Below are positions 15,138 through 22,753 of a stretch of 64,000 nucleotides of DNA, one piece after another; the first letter of the stretch is position 1; each line of letters opens with the position of its first letter. Source of the DNA: Streptomyces sp. LUP47B (GTDB lineage Bacteria; Actinomycetota; Actinomycetes; Streptomycetales; Streptomycetaceae). The position numbers and the translations under genes were made by a program. Location: contig NZ_MJAH01000001.1 in NCBI RefSeq assembly GCF_001746295.1, forward strand, positions 1,035,188 to 1,099,187. The letters run 5' to 3'. The notes below the pieces were generated by a model. The model saw only the letters and a list, made by a program, of their open reading frames with translations. It made no database searches and had not been told where the DNA came from.

Positions 15138-16355
15138 TCAGGAGTACCAGGTGGGTTCGGGCAGTTCGCCTTCGAGGACCCAGCGGCCGACCTCGCGCCG
15201 CTTGTACGCGACGGGATCGTGGAGGGTGTGGGTGCGGACGTTGCGCCAGAACCGGTCCAGGCCCTCCGAGGTGGCCGTGGAGCGGGCGCCCGTCACCTCG
15301 AAGATCCGGTTCGAGATCTCCAGGGCCACGTCGGTGGCGCGGGCCTTGACCGCGGCCACCCGGACCTCGAAGTCCCCTCGCGTCTGCTCGGTGACCGCCT
15401 CGGGGTCGTCGTGGAGCTTCTGCCCCTCGGCGGCGACGGCGTCGGCGAGGGCCTCGGCCGCCCAGAGCTTGGCGGTGAGGTCGCCGTAGATGTCGATGAC
15501 GTACGGCTCGTCGACCGCGCGCTCGTAGCCGCCGTGCAGCCAGGAGCGGGACTTCTCACGGGTGTAGGTGGCTGCCGTCTCCAGCGCGCCTCCCGCGATG
15601 CCCAGGTAGAAGTTGACGAAGACCAGCTGGATGGTGGGGACATTGAGGGTGTTGTAGACGCGCGGCTGGAACACCTTGTCGACATATCCGGCCGCGCTCG
15701 ACCACGGGGTGCGCACGCCGTCGATGGTGACGCCGCCGCTCTCGGTGAGGCGCTGACCGATGTTGTCCCAGTCGTCGTGGAAGGTCAGGCCTTCGGAGTC
15801 GGAGGGCACGATCGCGAAGACGTGCTGGTCGGTGCCCTCCAGGACGCCTTCCAGGACGGTGACGTCGGAGACCTTGCTGCCGGTGGAGAAGGACTTGCGG
15901 CCGGTGTAGACGAGGTCGTCGCCGTCCTCGGTCACCACGACGTCCTTGTCGCGCGGGTTGACCGCGCCACCGAAGAACCAGCGGTTGCGGGACGCCTCGG
16001 CCTCGACGTGCTCCCACTGTTCCCGGGTGCCGACCAGGCGGGCGGCCCAGAACCACAGGTAGTGGTAGCCGAGCAGCTGGCCGATGGAGCCGTCGGCCTT
16101 GGCGACCTCGCGGACGACCCGGTAGGCGGTGGGCCAGTCCTGGCCCCCGCCGCCGTGCTCGGTGGGGCCGAGCAGGGTGACGAGGCCGGCGTCCTTGAGG
16201 AGCTGCACCTCGGCGTACGGCGTGGCGCCCGCGTGGTCGCGTTCGGCGGCGTCGGTGGCGAGGACGGCGGCGACCTCGGCGGCGCGGGCGATCCAGTCCT
16301 GGGCGGTCTCGGGGGCGGGGTGGTTCTGCCAGTCGGTGTTCGTGACGGTGCTCAT
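15138..16355 (-). CDS. DszC/SfnB-like flavin-dependent monooxygenase
   Basis: A 405-residue acyl-CoA-dehydrogenase-fold flavoprotein. Notable stretches are LLGPTEHGGGGQDWPTAYRVVREVAKADGSIGQLLGYHYLW, GGAVNPRDKDVVVTEDG, YTGRKSFSTGSKVSDV, DDWDNIGQRLTESGGVTIDGV and a C-terminus with RNVRTHTLHDPVAYKRREVG. These resemble DszC, the dibenzothiophene/sulfone monooxygenase family. It begins 13 bp after the sfnG stop and is followed by the 15095 hairpin. With the second paralogue at 13329 it gives this operon two SfnB/DszC-type oxygenases. The substrate is inferred only from context. Confidence 0.88.
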   Translation of the reverse strand: MSTVTNTDWQNHPAPETAQDWIARAAEVAAVLATDAAERDHAGATPYAEVQLLKDAGLVTLLGPTEHGGGGQDWPTAYRVVREVAKADGSIGQLLGYHYLWFWAARLVGTREQWEHVEAEASRNRWFFGGAVNPRDKDVVVTEDGDDLVYTGRKSFSTGSKVSDVTVLEGVLEGTDQHVFAIVPSDSEGLTFHDDWDNIGQRLTESGGVTIDGVRTPWSSAAGYVDKVFQPRVYNTLNVPTIQLVFVNFYLGIAGGALETAATYTREKSRSWLHGGYERAVDEPYVIDIYGDLTAKLWAAEALADAVAAEGQKLHDDPEAVTEQTRGDFEVRVAAVKARATDVALEISNRIFEVTGARSTATSEGLDRFWRNVRTHTLHDPVAYKRREVGRWVLEGELPEPTWYS

Positions 16356-16368
16356 CTCAGTGACCTCC

Positions 16369-17478
16369 TCAGATCTGTGCGGGAACGGATTCGGGGAGCT
16401 GGGCCTCCAGCTCCCGCACGAGTGGCAGCACTCGCTTGCCGAAGTACTCGACCTCCTCGTGGTAGTGCAGGAAGCCGAGGAGGAGCAGGTCCACGCCGAG
16501 CTTCTTGTAGGCGACGATCCGCTCGGCGATCTGCTCCGGCGTGCCGATGAGACCGGTGCGGAAGCCGTCGTTGTACTGGACGAGGTCCTCGAAGGTGGAG
16601 TCCTGCCACATGCCCTTCTTGTCGCCGGTGGACTGGCCGGCCTGCTTCACGGCCGCGCCGAATCCCTCGACGGCCTCCGTGTCGGCCTTGGCGACGATCT
16701 CCCTCAGCGTCTCGCGGGCCTCGGCCTCGGTGTCCCGGGCGATGAGGAAGCCGTTGAGGCCGAACTTCGGTGCGCTGCGCCCGACTTCGGCGGCGGACTT
16801 GCGGACGTCGGTGATCTGCTCGACGACTCCGTCGAAGTCCTTGCCGTTGGAGAAGTACCAGTCGGAGACCCGGCCGGCCATGGCGCGGGCGGCGCTGGAG
16901 TTGCCGCCCTGGAAGATCTCCGGGTGCGGCCGGTCCTCGGTGTTGAGGGGCTTGGGCTTGAGGGAGAAGTCCCGCAACCGGTAGAAGTCACCGCCGAGTT
17001 CGGCGTGGTCCTCCGTCCAGATCTTACGCAGGGCGGTGATGAACTCCTCGGAGCGGCGGTAGCGCTCGTCGTGCTCCAGCCAGGGCTCGCCGAGGGCGGT
17101 GAACTCGCCCTTGAACCAGCCCGATACGACGTTCACGGCGAAGCGGCCCTTGGAGAGGTGGTCGGCGGTGGCGCCGAGCTTGGCGAGGACGCCCGGGTGC
17201 CACAGGCCGGGGTGGACGGCGGCGATGACCTTCAGGCGCTGGGTGGCGAGCAGCAGGGCGAGGCTGAAGCTGGTCGACTCGTGCTGGAACTCGGCGCCGT
17301 AGCTGGCCATGTAGCGGACCTGGCTGAGGGCGTAGTCGAAGCCGTTGTTCTCGGCGAGGACGGCGAGTTCGCGGTTGTAGTCGTAGCCCCAGTCGGTGCG
17401 CTGCTCGATCTTGCTGGTGACCAGTCCCCCGCTGACGTTGGGGACCCAGTAGGCGAATTTCACGGGCGCGGCAGGCAT
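16369..17478 (-). CDS. sfnG: Dimethylsulfone monooxygenase SfnG
   Basis: A 369-residue FMNH2-dependent luciferase-like monooxygenase that converts dimethylsulfone to methanesulfinate. SfnG-like sequence includes KFAYWVPNVSGGLVTSKIEQRTDW, NNGFDYALSQVRYMASYGAEFQHESTSFSLALL, AVHPGLWHPGVLAKLGATADHLSKGRFAVNVVSGWFKGEF, EIFQGGNSSAARAMAGRVSDWYFSNG and LLGFLHYHEEVEYFGKRVLP. An earlier GTG at 17511 would add 11 residues, but ATG 17478 has AGGAG 7 bp upstream and fits the family. This ribosome site (17485-17490) is exactly complementary to the leader-peptide Cys codons. First enzyme gene of the operon. Confidence 0.93.
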   Translation of the reverse strand: MPAAPVKFAYWVPNVSGGLVTSKIEQRTDWGYDYNRELAVLAENNGFDYALSQVRYMASYGAEFQHESTSFSLALLLATQRLKVIAAVHPGLWHPGVLAKLGATADHLSKGRFAVNVVSGWFKGEFTALGEPWLEHDERYRRSEEFITALRKIWTEDHAELGGDFYRLRDFSLKPKPLNTEDRPHPEIFQGGNSSAARAMAGRVSDWYFSNGKDFDGVVEQITDVRKSAAEVGRSAPKFGLNGFLIARDTEAEARETLREIVAKADTEAVEGFGAAVKQAGQSTGDKKGMWQDSTFEDLVQYNDGFRTGLIGTPEQIAERIVAYKKLGVDLLLLGFLHYHEEVEYFGKRVLPLVRELEAQLPESVPAQI

Positions 17479-17484
17479 ACGTGA

Positions 17485-17621
17485 CTCCTGTTGCGGAATG
17501 TTTTCGGGCACGCCGAATTCAAGAGGTGCGCGGGCACAGGGAATTCAGGCGGGGAAAGCCTCAGAAAGGGGGAAAGCGCGGCGGATCACAGGAGGTTGAT
17601 CAGGCCGCGGCGCAACAGGAG
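17485..17621 (-). promoter_or_regulatory. SD / anti-SD pair linking leader peptide Cys codons to the sfnG ribosome site
   Basis: On the + strand CTCCTGTTGCG at 17485-17495 (the sfnG Shine-Dalgarno region read backwards) and CGCAACAGGAG at 17611-17621 are perfect reverse complements. In the minus-strand mRNA the leader segment, which contains the UGU-UGC codons, can pair with all of the sfnG AGGAG. A second shorter anti-SD (ACAGGAG on +, 17588-17594) lies just after the leader stop. The arrangement suits ribosome-stalling control of SD access. Confidence 0.65.
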
Positions 17622-17683
17622 GCACTGGAGACGCGCGCGAGGTCGACATGGCGTCGCCGCGTGAGGTCCAGTCGCATCTTCAT
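17600..17683 (-). CDS. 27-residue cysteine-ending leader peptide upstream of sfnG
   Basis: The frame ATG AAG ATG CGA CTG encodes 27 residues ending RRRHVDLARVSSASCC followed by AAA. The R-R-H-V-D-L-x-R-V core and a C-terminal cysteine are shared by short leader peptides I recall being annotated before sulfur-metabolism genes in actinobacteria. Two consecutive Cys codons (TGT TGC) sit five codons before the stop. No ribosome site is present and a promoter-like TTGACG/CACGAT pair places transcription start close to the ATG, so leaderless translation is likely. The stop lies 121 bp before the sfnG start. Proposed role: cysteine sensing for the operon. Confidence 0.8.
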   Translation of the reverse strand: MKMRLDLTRRRHVDLARVSSASCCAAA

Positions 17684-17690
17684 GTCGTCG

Positions 17691-17720
17691 ATCGTGACAG
17701 CCGGTGGCGAGAGGCGTCAA
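17691..17720 (-). promoter_or_regulatory. Probable promoter of the leader peptide and sulfur operon
   Basis: Reading the minus strand, TTGACG (17720-17715) and CACGAT (17696-17691) are separated by 18 bp. The -10 ends 7 bp before the leader ATG (17683), so transcription would start at or next to it. Further upstream, CACG-AA-CGTG at 17761-17770 is a small dyad in the shared region with the LysR gene and could be part of its binding site. Confidence 0.5.
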
Positions 17721-17821
17721 GGAAAACCCGACCGGTCTCGTATCGCGGACCATTGAATTTCACGAACGTGTGACAGGGAAACCCTTGAACCGGGCGGGAA
17801 ATGACCCGCATTCTGCGGGGC

Positions 17822-18742
17822 ATGCGGACGGAACAGCTGGAATACATCGCCGCGGTGACGCGGCTCGGTTCACTGCGCCGGGCGGCGGACGAACTGCGCC
17901 TGTCGCAGCCCGCGTTGAGCGAGACCGTGCGGAACCTGGAGCGGGAGCTCGGCGTCGACCTGCTGGAGCGCAAGCGGTCCGGGGCGACGATGAGCGCGGA
18001 GGGCCGGGAGCTGCTGCCGCACATCGTCGGCGTACTGGAGGCGGTGGACCGGCTCCGGGCGGCGGCGGGCGAGCAGCACCGCATCAGCCGTATGGTCCGG
18101 GTCGGCACGGTGAACGCGGCGACCGTGCCGCTGCTCATTCCGGCGGTCGAGGACTTCCGCGCCGCTCACCCGGTCACCCAGGTCGAGGTGGTCGGCGCGC
18201 AGCAGACGGACATCCACCGGGCCCTGTCCGAGGGCGGCTTCGACCTCGGCCTGGTCAATCACCTCGACGGCGACGACACGCCCGCGGGATTCGAGTCCAC
18301 GCAGCTGCTGCGGGGGCGGCCGGTGGTGTGCCTGCGCCCCGACAGTCCGCTGGCCGCGCGGACCTGTGTGTCGGTGGACGACCTGCTCTCCCAGCCGTTG
18401 ATCGCGATGCGCACCGGCTATGTCATGCACCGTTTCGTCCACCGGCTGCTGGGCCATCGCCGCTCGTCCTACGCGTACTCCACCGACGGCGCCGAGATGG
18501 GCAAGCTGATGGTGGCCGAGGGGCTGGGGGTGACCGTGCTGCCCGACTTCAGCGTGGTCGGGGATCCGCTGGAGCGGCAGGGCACGATCACCCACCGGCC
18601 GATCGAGGGCGACGCGACCCGGGTGCTGCTGATGCTTCAGCGCCGCAGGGCCGAGTCCGTGCCGCAGGCGGCCCGGGACCTGCACGACGTGTTCGTCCGC
18701 CGGGCCCGGCACCTGGGCGGGACGCTCACCCCGCCCGGCTGA
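17822..18742 (+). CDS. LysR family regulator, divergent from the sulfur operon
   Basis: A 306-residue LysR regulator. The helix-turn-helix lies at about 3-62 (YIAAVTRLGSLRRAADELRLSQPALSETVRNLERELGVDLLER). The effector domain (about 85-300) contains RMVRVGTVNAATVPLLIPAVEDFRAAHP and EMGKLMVAEGLGVTVLPDF. ATG 17822 puts the HTH at the usual distance from the start; an in-frame ATG at 17801 is possible. Its position facing the sulfone/sulfonate genes suggests a CysB/Cbl-like role as activator under sulfur limitation, but the effector cannot be read. Confidence 0.88.
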   Translation: MRTEQLEYIAAVTRLGSLRRAADELRLSQPALSETVRNLERELGVDLLERKRSGATMSAEGRELLPHIVGVLEAVDRLRAAAGEQHRISRMVRVGTVNAATVPLLIPAVEDFRAAHPVTQVEVVGAQQTDIHRALSEGGFDLGLVNHLDGDDTPAGFESTQLLRGRPVVCLRPDSPLAARTCVSVDDLLSQPLIAMRTGYVMHRFVHRLLGHRRSSYAYSTDGAEMGKLMVAEGLGVTVLPDFSVVGDPLERQGTITHRPIEGDATRVLLMLQRRRAESVPQAARDLHDVFVRRARHLGGTLTPPG

Positions 18743-18767
18743 GCGCCCCGCGGAGGAGCATGCTCGT

Positions 18768-19019
18768 TCAGTCGTCGTCCCGCCCCGGGACGACCACGAG
18801 GAACGCGTCCGACTTCAGATCCATCACGACGGTCGCGGGCTCACCCTTGGCCCGTCGCTCCGCCGCGAACTCCTCCGCCGGCCACGATCCGCGAGGAGCT
18901 CCCGCAGGAAACCGCTCCAACACCTTCGCGCCCATAGCGGCGAACACCTCCAGCATCGATGTACGACCCGAACCGTCCTGTCTCGTAAAAGTGCGGCTTC
19001 CCGGGATGGGCGCGATCAT
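18768..19019 (-). CDS. Conserved small hypothetical protein
   Basis: An 83-residue frame converging on the LysR gene. It reads MIAPIPGSRTF at the start, contains SMLEVFAAMGAKVLERFPAG, and ends with a beta-like ATVVMDLKSDAFLVVVP and an acidic tail. Codon third positions are G/C-rich and the protein has a plausible hydrophobic pattern, but I do not recognise a family. ATG 19019 has only a weak GGGG upstream; a GTG at 19046 would add nine residues. No operon partner. Confidence 0.5.
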   Translation of the reverse strand: MIAPIPGSRTFTRQDGSGRTSMLEVFAAMGAKVLERFPAGAPRGSWPAEEFAAERRAKGEPATVVMDLKSDAFLVVVPGRDDD

Positions 19020-19064
19020 GTCCCCGACCCCGCGTTTCCGTTTCACCGGCGTCGGCCGTCGGCA

Positions 19065-19090
19065 GGAACCGCGCCCGCGGTCGCCCCGTC
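19065..19090 (+). promoter_or_regulatory. Possible ECF-sigma-type promoter of the SDR-photolyase operon
   Basis: GGAAC (19065-19069) and CGTC (19087-19090) are separated by 17 bp, the classic ECF sigma layout. They lie 86 bp upstream of the SDR gene start. Light-induced photolyase operons of Streptomyces are commonly read by ECF factors such as LitS, so this is plausible but unproven. Confidence 0.35.
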
Positions 19091-19175
19091 GGCCAGTTCA
19101 CGCCTACCGCATCCGAAGCGAGCCAGGGCACGGAAGTGATCAGCAGGGGGGAACCGGACGGAGGACCGAGGGCCG

Positions 19176-20702
19176 ATGGAGCACGACGACACGCCAGAGG
19201 GACTGCGCTGCCTGGTGACCGGCGCCTCGGGGTACATCGGCGGCCGGCTCGTCCCCGAACTCCTCTCGGCGGGACACCGGGTGCGCTGTCTGGCCCGCTC
19301 CCCCGACCGGCTGCGCGACCAACCGTGGGCCGACCGTGCCGAGGTGGTGGCCGGTGACGTGACCGACGCCGCGTCCGTGGCCCGCGCACTGGCCGGGATG
19401 GATGTGGCGTACTACCTGGTGCACACGATGAGCTCCGGGAAGGACTTCGAGGAGACCGACCGCAGGGCGGCGCGGATCTTCGCCGAGCAGGCCCGGATCG
19501 CGGGCGTGCGGCGGATCGTGTACCTGAGCGGGCTCACCCCGGCGGGCGTGCCCGAGCGCGAACTCTCCCCGCACCTGCGTTCCCGTGCCGAGGTGGCCCG
19601 CATCCTGCTCGATTCCGGGGTCCCGACCGCGGTCCTGCGGGCGGCCGTCGTCATCGGCTCGGGTTCCGCGTCCTTCGAGATGCTGCGGTACCTCACCGAA
19701 CGCCTTCCCGTGATGGTCACCCCGAGCTGGGTGCACACCCGCATCCAGCCCGTGGCGGTCCGCGACGTGCTCCGGGCCCTCGTCGCCGGCGCCCGCATGC
19801 CGTCGGACGTCAACCGGGCCTTCGACATCGGCGGACCGGAGGTGCTGACGTACCGGCAGATGATGCTCAGGTACGCGGCGGTCGCCGGACTGCCGCGCCG
19901 GATCATCCTTCCGGTGCCGGTGCTCACCCCCGGGCTCTCCAGCCACTGGGTGGGCCTGGTGACACCGGTGCCCGCCTCGATCGCCCGGCCGCTCACCGAG
20001 TCGCTGCGGCACGAGGTGGTCTGCCACGAGAACGACATCGCCCGCCATCTCCCCGGCCCGCCCGGTCGTCCGATCGGCTTCGACGACGCCGTACGACTGG
20101 CTCTGCAGCGGGTGCGGGAGGCACGGGTCACGACACGGTGGTCGTCGGCCTCGGTGCCGGGCGCCCCCAGCGATCCGCTGCCCACCGACCCCGACTGGGC
20201 GGGCGGAAGTCTCTACAGCGACCACCGGGAGCTCCGGGTCGACGCCTCGCCGGAGGCGCTGTGGCGGGTCGTCGAGGGCATCGGCGGCGAGAACGGCTGG
20301 TACTCCTTCCCGCTCGCGTGGGCGGTGCGGGGCGGGCTGGACCGGCTGGTGGGCGGGGTCGGCCTGCGCCGCGGGCGCCGGGACGCGGCCCGGCTGCGGG
20401 TCGGTGACTCGCTGGACTTCTGGCGTGTCGAGGCGATCGAGCCCGGCCGGCTGCTGCGGTTGCGGGCCGAGATGCGGCTGCCGGGCCTGGCCTGGCTGGA
20501 GATGGGCGTGGTCACGGACGAGGACGGCCGCACCCGCTACCGGCAGCGCGCCCTGTTCCATCCGCACGGTCTGCTCGGCCAGGCCTACTGGTGGAGCGTC
20601 TCCCCCTTCCACGCGATCGTCTTCGGCGGCATGGCCCGCAACATCGCCCGGGCCGCGGCGGCTTCGACGGCCCGCGATCCGCGGCACACCCCTGCCCACT
20701 GA
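19176..20702 (+). CDS. SDR family NAD(P)-binding protein with C-terminal DUF2867
   Basis: A 508-residue fusion. Residues about 10-300 form an atypical short-chain dehydrogenase/NAD(P)H-binding domain: CLVTGASGYIGGRLVPELLSAGH (GxxGxxG), AEVVAGDVTD, AYYLVHTM and RRIVYLSGL. Residues about 340-495 form a DUF2867/SRPBCC-like domain with YSDHRELRVDASPEALWRVVEGIGGENGWYSFPLAW and RQRALFHPHGLLGQAYWW. The function is unknown; such genes often sit beside photolyases and light-response genes. It precedes photolyase by 36 bp on the same strand. GGAGG lies 11 bp upstream of the ATG. Confidence 0.88.
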   Translation: MEHDDTPEGLRCLVTGASGYIGGRLVPELLSAGHRVRCLARSPDRLRDQPWADRAEVVAGDVTDAASVARALAGMDVAYYLVHTMSSGKDFEETDRRAARIFAEQARIAGVRRIVYLSGLTPAGVPERELSPHLRSRAEVARILLDSGVPTAVLRAAVVIGSGSASFEMLRYLTERLPVMVTPSWVHTRIQPVAVRDVLRALVAGARMPSDVNRAFDIGGPEVLTYRQMMLRYAAVAGLPRRIILPVPVLTPGLSSHWVGLVTPVPASIARPLTESLRHEVVCHENDIARHLPGPPGRPIGFDDAVRLALQRVREARVTTRWSSASVPGAPSDPLPTDPDWAGGSLYSDHRELRVDASPEALWRVVEGIGGENGWYSFPLAWAVRGGLDRLVGGVGLRRGRRDAARLRVGDSLDFWRVEAIEPGRLLRLRAEMRLPGLAWLEMGVVTDEDGRTRYRQRALFHPHGLLGQAYWWSVSPFHAIVFGGMARNIARAAAASTARDPRHTPAH

Positions 20703-20738
20703 CCTCCCGGCTCCTCTCTGCATCCCGGAGTACGCACC

Positions 20739-22112
20739 ATGAGCATCTCGGTCGTCCTGTTCACCTGCGATCTGCGGCTGCACGACCACCCACCGCTCAG
20801 AGCCGCCCTGGACGGCACCGAGCAGGTCGTCCCGCTGTTCGTGCGGGACCAGGCCGTGGACGAAGCCGGATTCGCCGCCCCCAACCGGCTGGCGTTCCTG
20901 GCCGACTGTCTGCGCGACCTGGACGCCGGTCTGCGCGAGCGGGGCGGCCGGCTGGTCGTGCGCCACGGCGGCCTCGTCGACGAGGTGTGCAAGGTCGCCG
21001 CCGAGGCGGACGCCGACGAGATGCACATGGCGTCCGACGTAAGCGCCCACGCCCACCGGCGGGAGGAGCGGCTGCGCCGGGCCCTGGAGGCGGAGGGCGT
21101 ACTGCTGCACGTCCACGACACGGTGACCACGGCCGTCGGTCCCGGCGCCGTGGCGCCGGCCGGCTCGGACCATTTCGCCGTCTTCACCCCCTACTTCCGG
21201 CGCTGGTCCCAGGAGCGGCTGCGGGACCCGCTCGCGGCCCCGAGGACCGTGCGGGTCCCGGCCGGCGTCAGGTCCGAGCTCCTGCCGTCCCGTGACGAGC
21301 TGTCCGGACTCTCGCAGGGACTCGCCGCCGGCGGTGAGAGGGAGGGCCGCAAGCGGCTCACCGCCTGGCTCCGGGAGGGCGTGACCGCGTACGAGGACCG
21401 CCACGACGACCTGGCCGGCGACGCGACCTCCCGGCTCTCCCCGCACCTTCACTTCGGCACCCTCTCGCCCGTCGAACTCGTCCACCGGGTGCGCCGGGCG
21501 GGCGGTCCGGGTGCCGAGGCCTTCGTACGGCAGCTCGCCTGGCGCGACTTCAACCGGCAGGTGCTCGCGGCCCGCCCCGCCGCGGCCGGCGCCGACTACC
21601 GCACCCGGCACGACCGTTGGCGCTCCGAGCGGGCCGCCGCCGAGGACATCGAGGCGTGGAAGGAGGGGCGCACCGGCTACCCGATCGTCGACGCGGCGAT
21701 GCGTCAGCTGCGCCACGAGGGGTGGATGCACAACCGTGGCCGTCTGCTCACGGCGAGCTTCCTCACCAAGACGCTGTACGTGGACTGGCGTGTCGGCGCC
21801 CGGCACTTCCTGGAGCTGCTGGTCGACGGTGACCTCGCCAACAACCAGCTCAACTGGCAGTGGATGGCGGGTACCGGCACCGACACCCGGCCCAACCGCG
21901 TTCTCAATCCCGTCAGTCAAGCCAAGCGGTACGACCCCGACGGCGCCTACGTCCGCCGCTGGGTGCCCGAGCTGGCCAAGCTGCGGGCGCCCGTGGTGCA
22001 CGAGCCGTGGAAGCTGCGGGGCCTGGACCGCGCCGCCGTCGACTATCCGGATCCGATCGTGGAGCTGCCCGAGGGGCTCGCCCGCTTCAAGCGGGCCCGA
22101 GGCCGTGACTGA
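20739..22112 (+). CDS. phr: Deoxyribodipyrimidine photolyase
   Basis: A 457-residue photolyase/cryptochrome. The N-terminal antenna domain (about 1-130) includes VVLFTCDLRLHDHPPLRAAL and VVPLFVRDQAV. The C-terminal FAD domain includes TSRLSPHLHFGTLSPVELVHRVRRAGG, FVRQLAWRDFNRQVLAARP, GRTGYPIVDAAMRQLRHEGWMHNRGRLLTASFLTKTLYVDWRVGARHFLELLVDGDLANNQLNWQWMAGTGTD, and QAKRYDPDGAYVRRWVPEL. It uses light to repair UV-induced pyrimidine dimers in DNA. The intact Trp/Asn flavin-site motifs favour an active photolyase. Second gene of an operon with the SDR/DUF2867 protein. Confidence 0.95.
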   Translation: MSISVVLFTCDLRLHDHPPLRAALDGTEQVVPLFVRDQAVDEAGFAAPNRLAFLADCLRDLDAGLRERGGRLVVRHGGLVDEVCKVAAEADADEMHMASDVSAHAHRREERLRRALEAEGVLLHVHDTVTTAVGPGAVAPAGSDHFAVFTPYFRRWSQERLRDPLAAPRTVRVPAGVRSELLPSRDELSGLSQGLAAGGEREGRKRLTAWLREGVTAYEDRHDDLAGDATSRLSPHLHFGTLSPVELVHRVRRAGGPGAEAFVRQLAWRDFNRQVLAARPAAAGADYRTRHDRWRSERAAAEDIEAWKEGRTGYPIVDAAMRQLRHEGWMHNRGRLLTASFLTKTLYVDWRVGARHFLELLVDGDLANNQLNWQWMAGTGTDTRPNRVLNPVSQAKRYDPDGAYVRRWVPELAKLRAPVVHEPWKLRGLDRAAVDYPDPIVELPEGLARFKRARGRD

Positions 22113-22245
22113 GACCGGCCGGGAACCGGGAGACGGGCCGCCACCGCTACACATAAAGGAAAAATAAGAGCAGAATGTATGCAGGCGGCGCTAACCGCAC
22201 ACCGCACCAGACGCGGTCAGGCCAGTAAGTCGAAGGAGACGAGTC

Positions 22246-22686
22246 ATGGCCAACGTCTCGCACACCAGAGGTGACATCACCAGCCACCCCGACGCTCCAG
22301 AAATGCGGGAACGCTACGCCCGCATGCTCGGCGGTCGTGATGTGGCGCTCGTGGACGGACCGGTGTTCCTGCTCGGTCTGTACTGCGCCGTGTCCCCCTG
22401 GATACTCCACTACACGACGAGCCAGCCCGCCCTCGTGACCCACAACCTCATCGTGGGCATAGCGATCGGTCTGCTGGCCCTCGGGTTCACCCAGACCCCC
22501 GAGCGCATGTACGGCCTCAGCTGGGCCTTCTGCGCGGTCGGCGTCTGGATGATCATCGCCCCCTGGGTCGTCGGCGAGAGCCCCGACGCCGGTGTGGCGC
22601 TGAACAACATCATCATCGGCGCCCTCGCGGTGATCCTGGGGCTGATGTGCACCGTCACGGCGGCGAAGAGCGCCCCCAAGCCGTAG
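22246..22686 (+). CDS. SPW repeat integral membrane protein
   Basis: A 146-residue membrane protein with two SPW repeats: VSPWILHY (about 47) and the related APWVVG (about 105). Four hydrophobic segments are visible, roughly 35-53, 65-82, 87-105 and 118-138. SPW proteins are small membrane proteins of unknown function, common in stress-linked loci. AAGGAG precedes the ATG by 7 bp. The gene has an AT-richer leader of its own after photolyase and a perfect terminator directly after it, so it may have its own promoter as well as read-through from phr. Confidence 0.9.
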   Translation: MANVSHTRGDITSHPDAPEMRERYARMLGGRDVALVDGPVFLLGLYCAVSPWILHYTTSQPALVTHNLIVGIAIGLLALGFTQTPERMYGLSWAFCAVGVWMIIAPWVVGESPDAGVALNNIIIGALAVILGLMCTVTAAKSAPKP

Positions 22687-22709
22687 AGGATCCTCGACCC
22701 AGCAGTGCA

Positions 22710-22740
22710 GGGGCCGGTCCACGCTCGTTGGACCGGCCCC
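22710..22740. terminator. Bidirectional hairpin terminator
   Basis: GGGGCCGGTCCA (22710-22721) and TGGACCGGCCCC (22729-22740) form a perfect 12-bp stem with a 7-nt loop. It lies between the convergent SPW and phosphotransferase genes and should terminate both. Confidence 0.85.
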
Positions 22741-22753
22741 CCTCCACAGGTCG

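Noticed and set aside
19140..22154. About 1000-codon minus-strand open frame opposite the SDR and photolyase genes
   Set aside because: The plus strand encodes unmistakable SDR and photolyase motifs. The antisense frame is low-complexity and has no family features.
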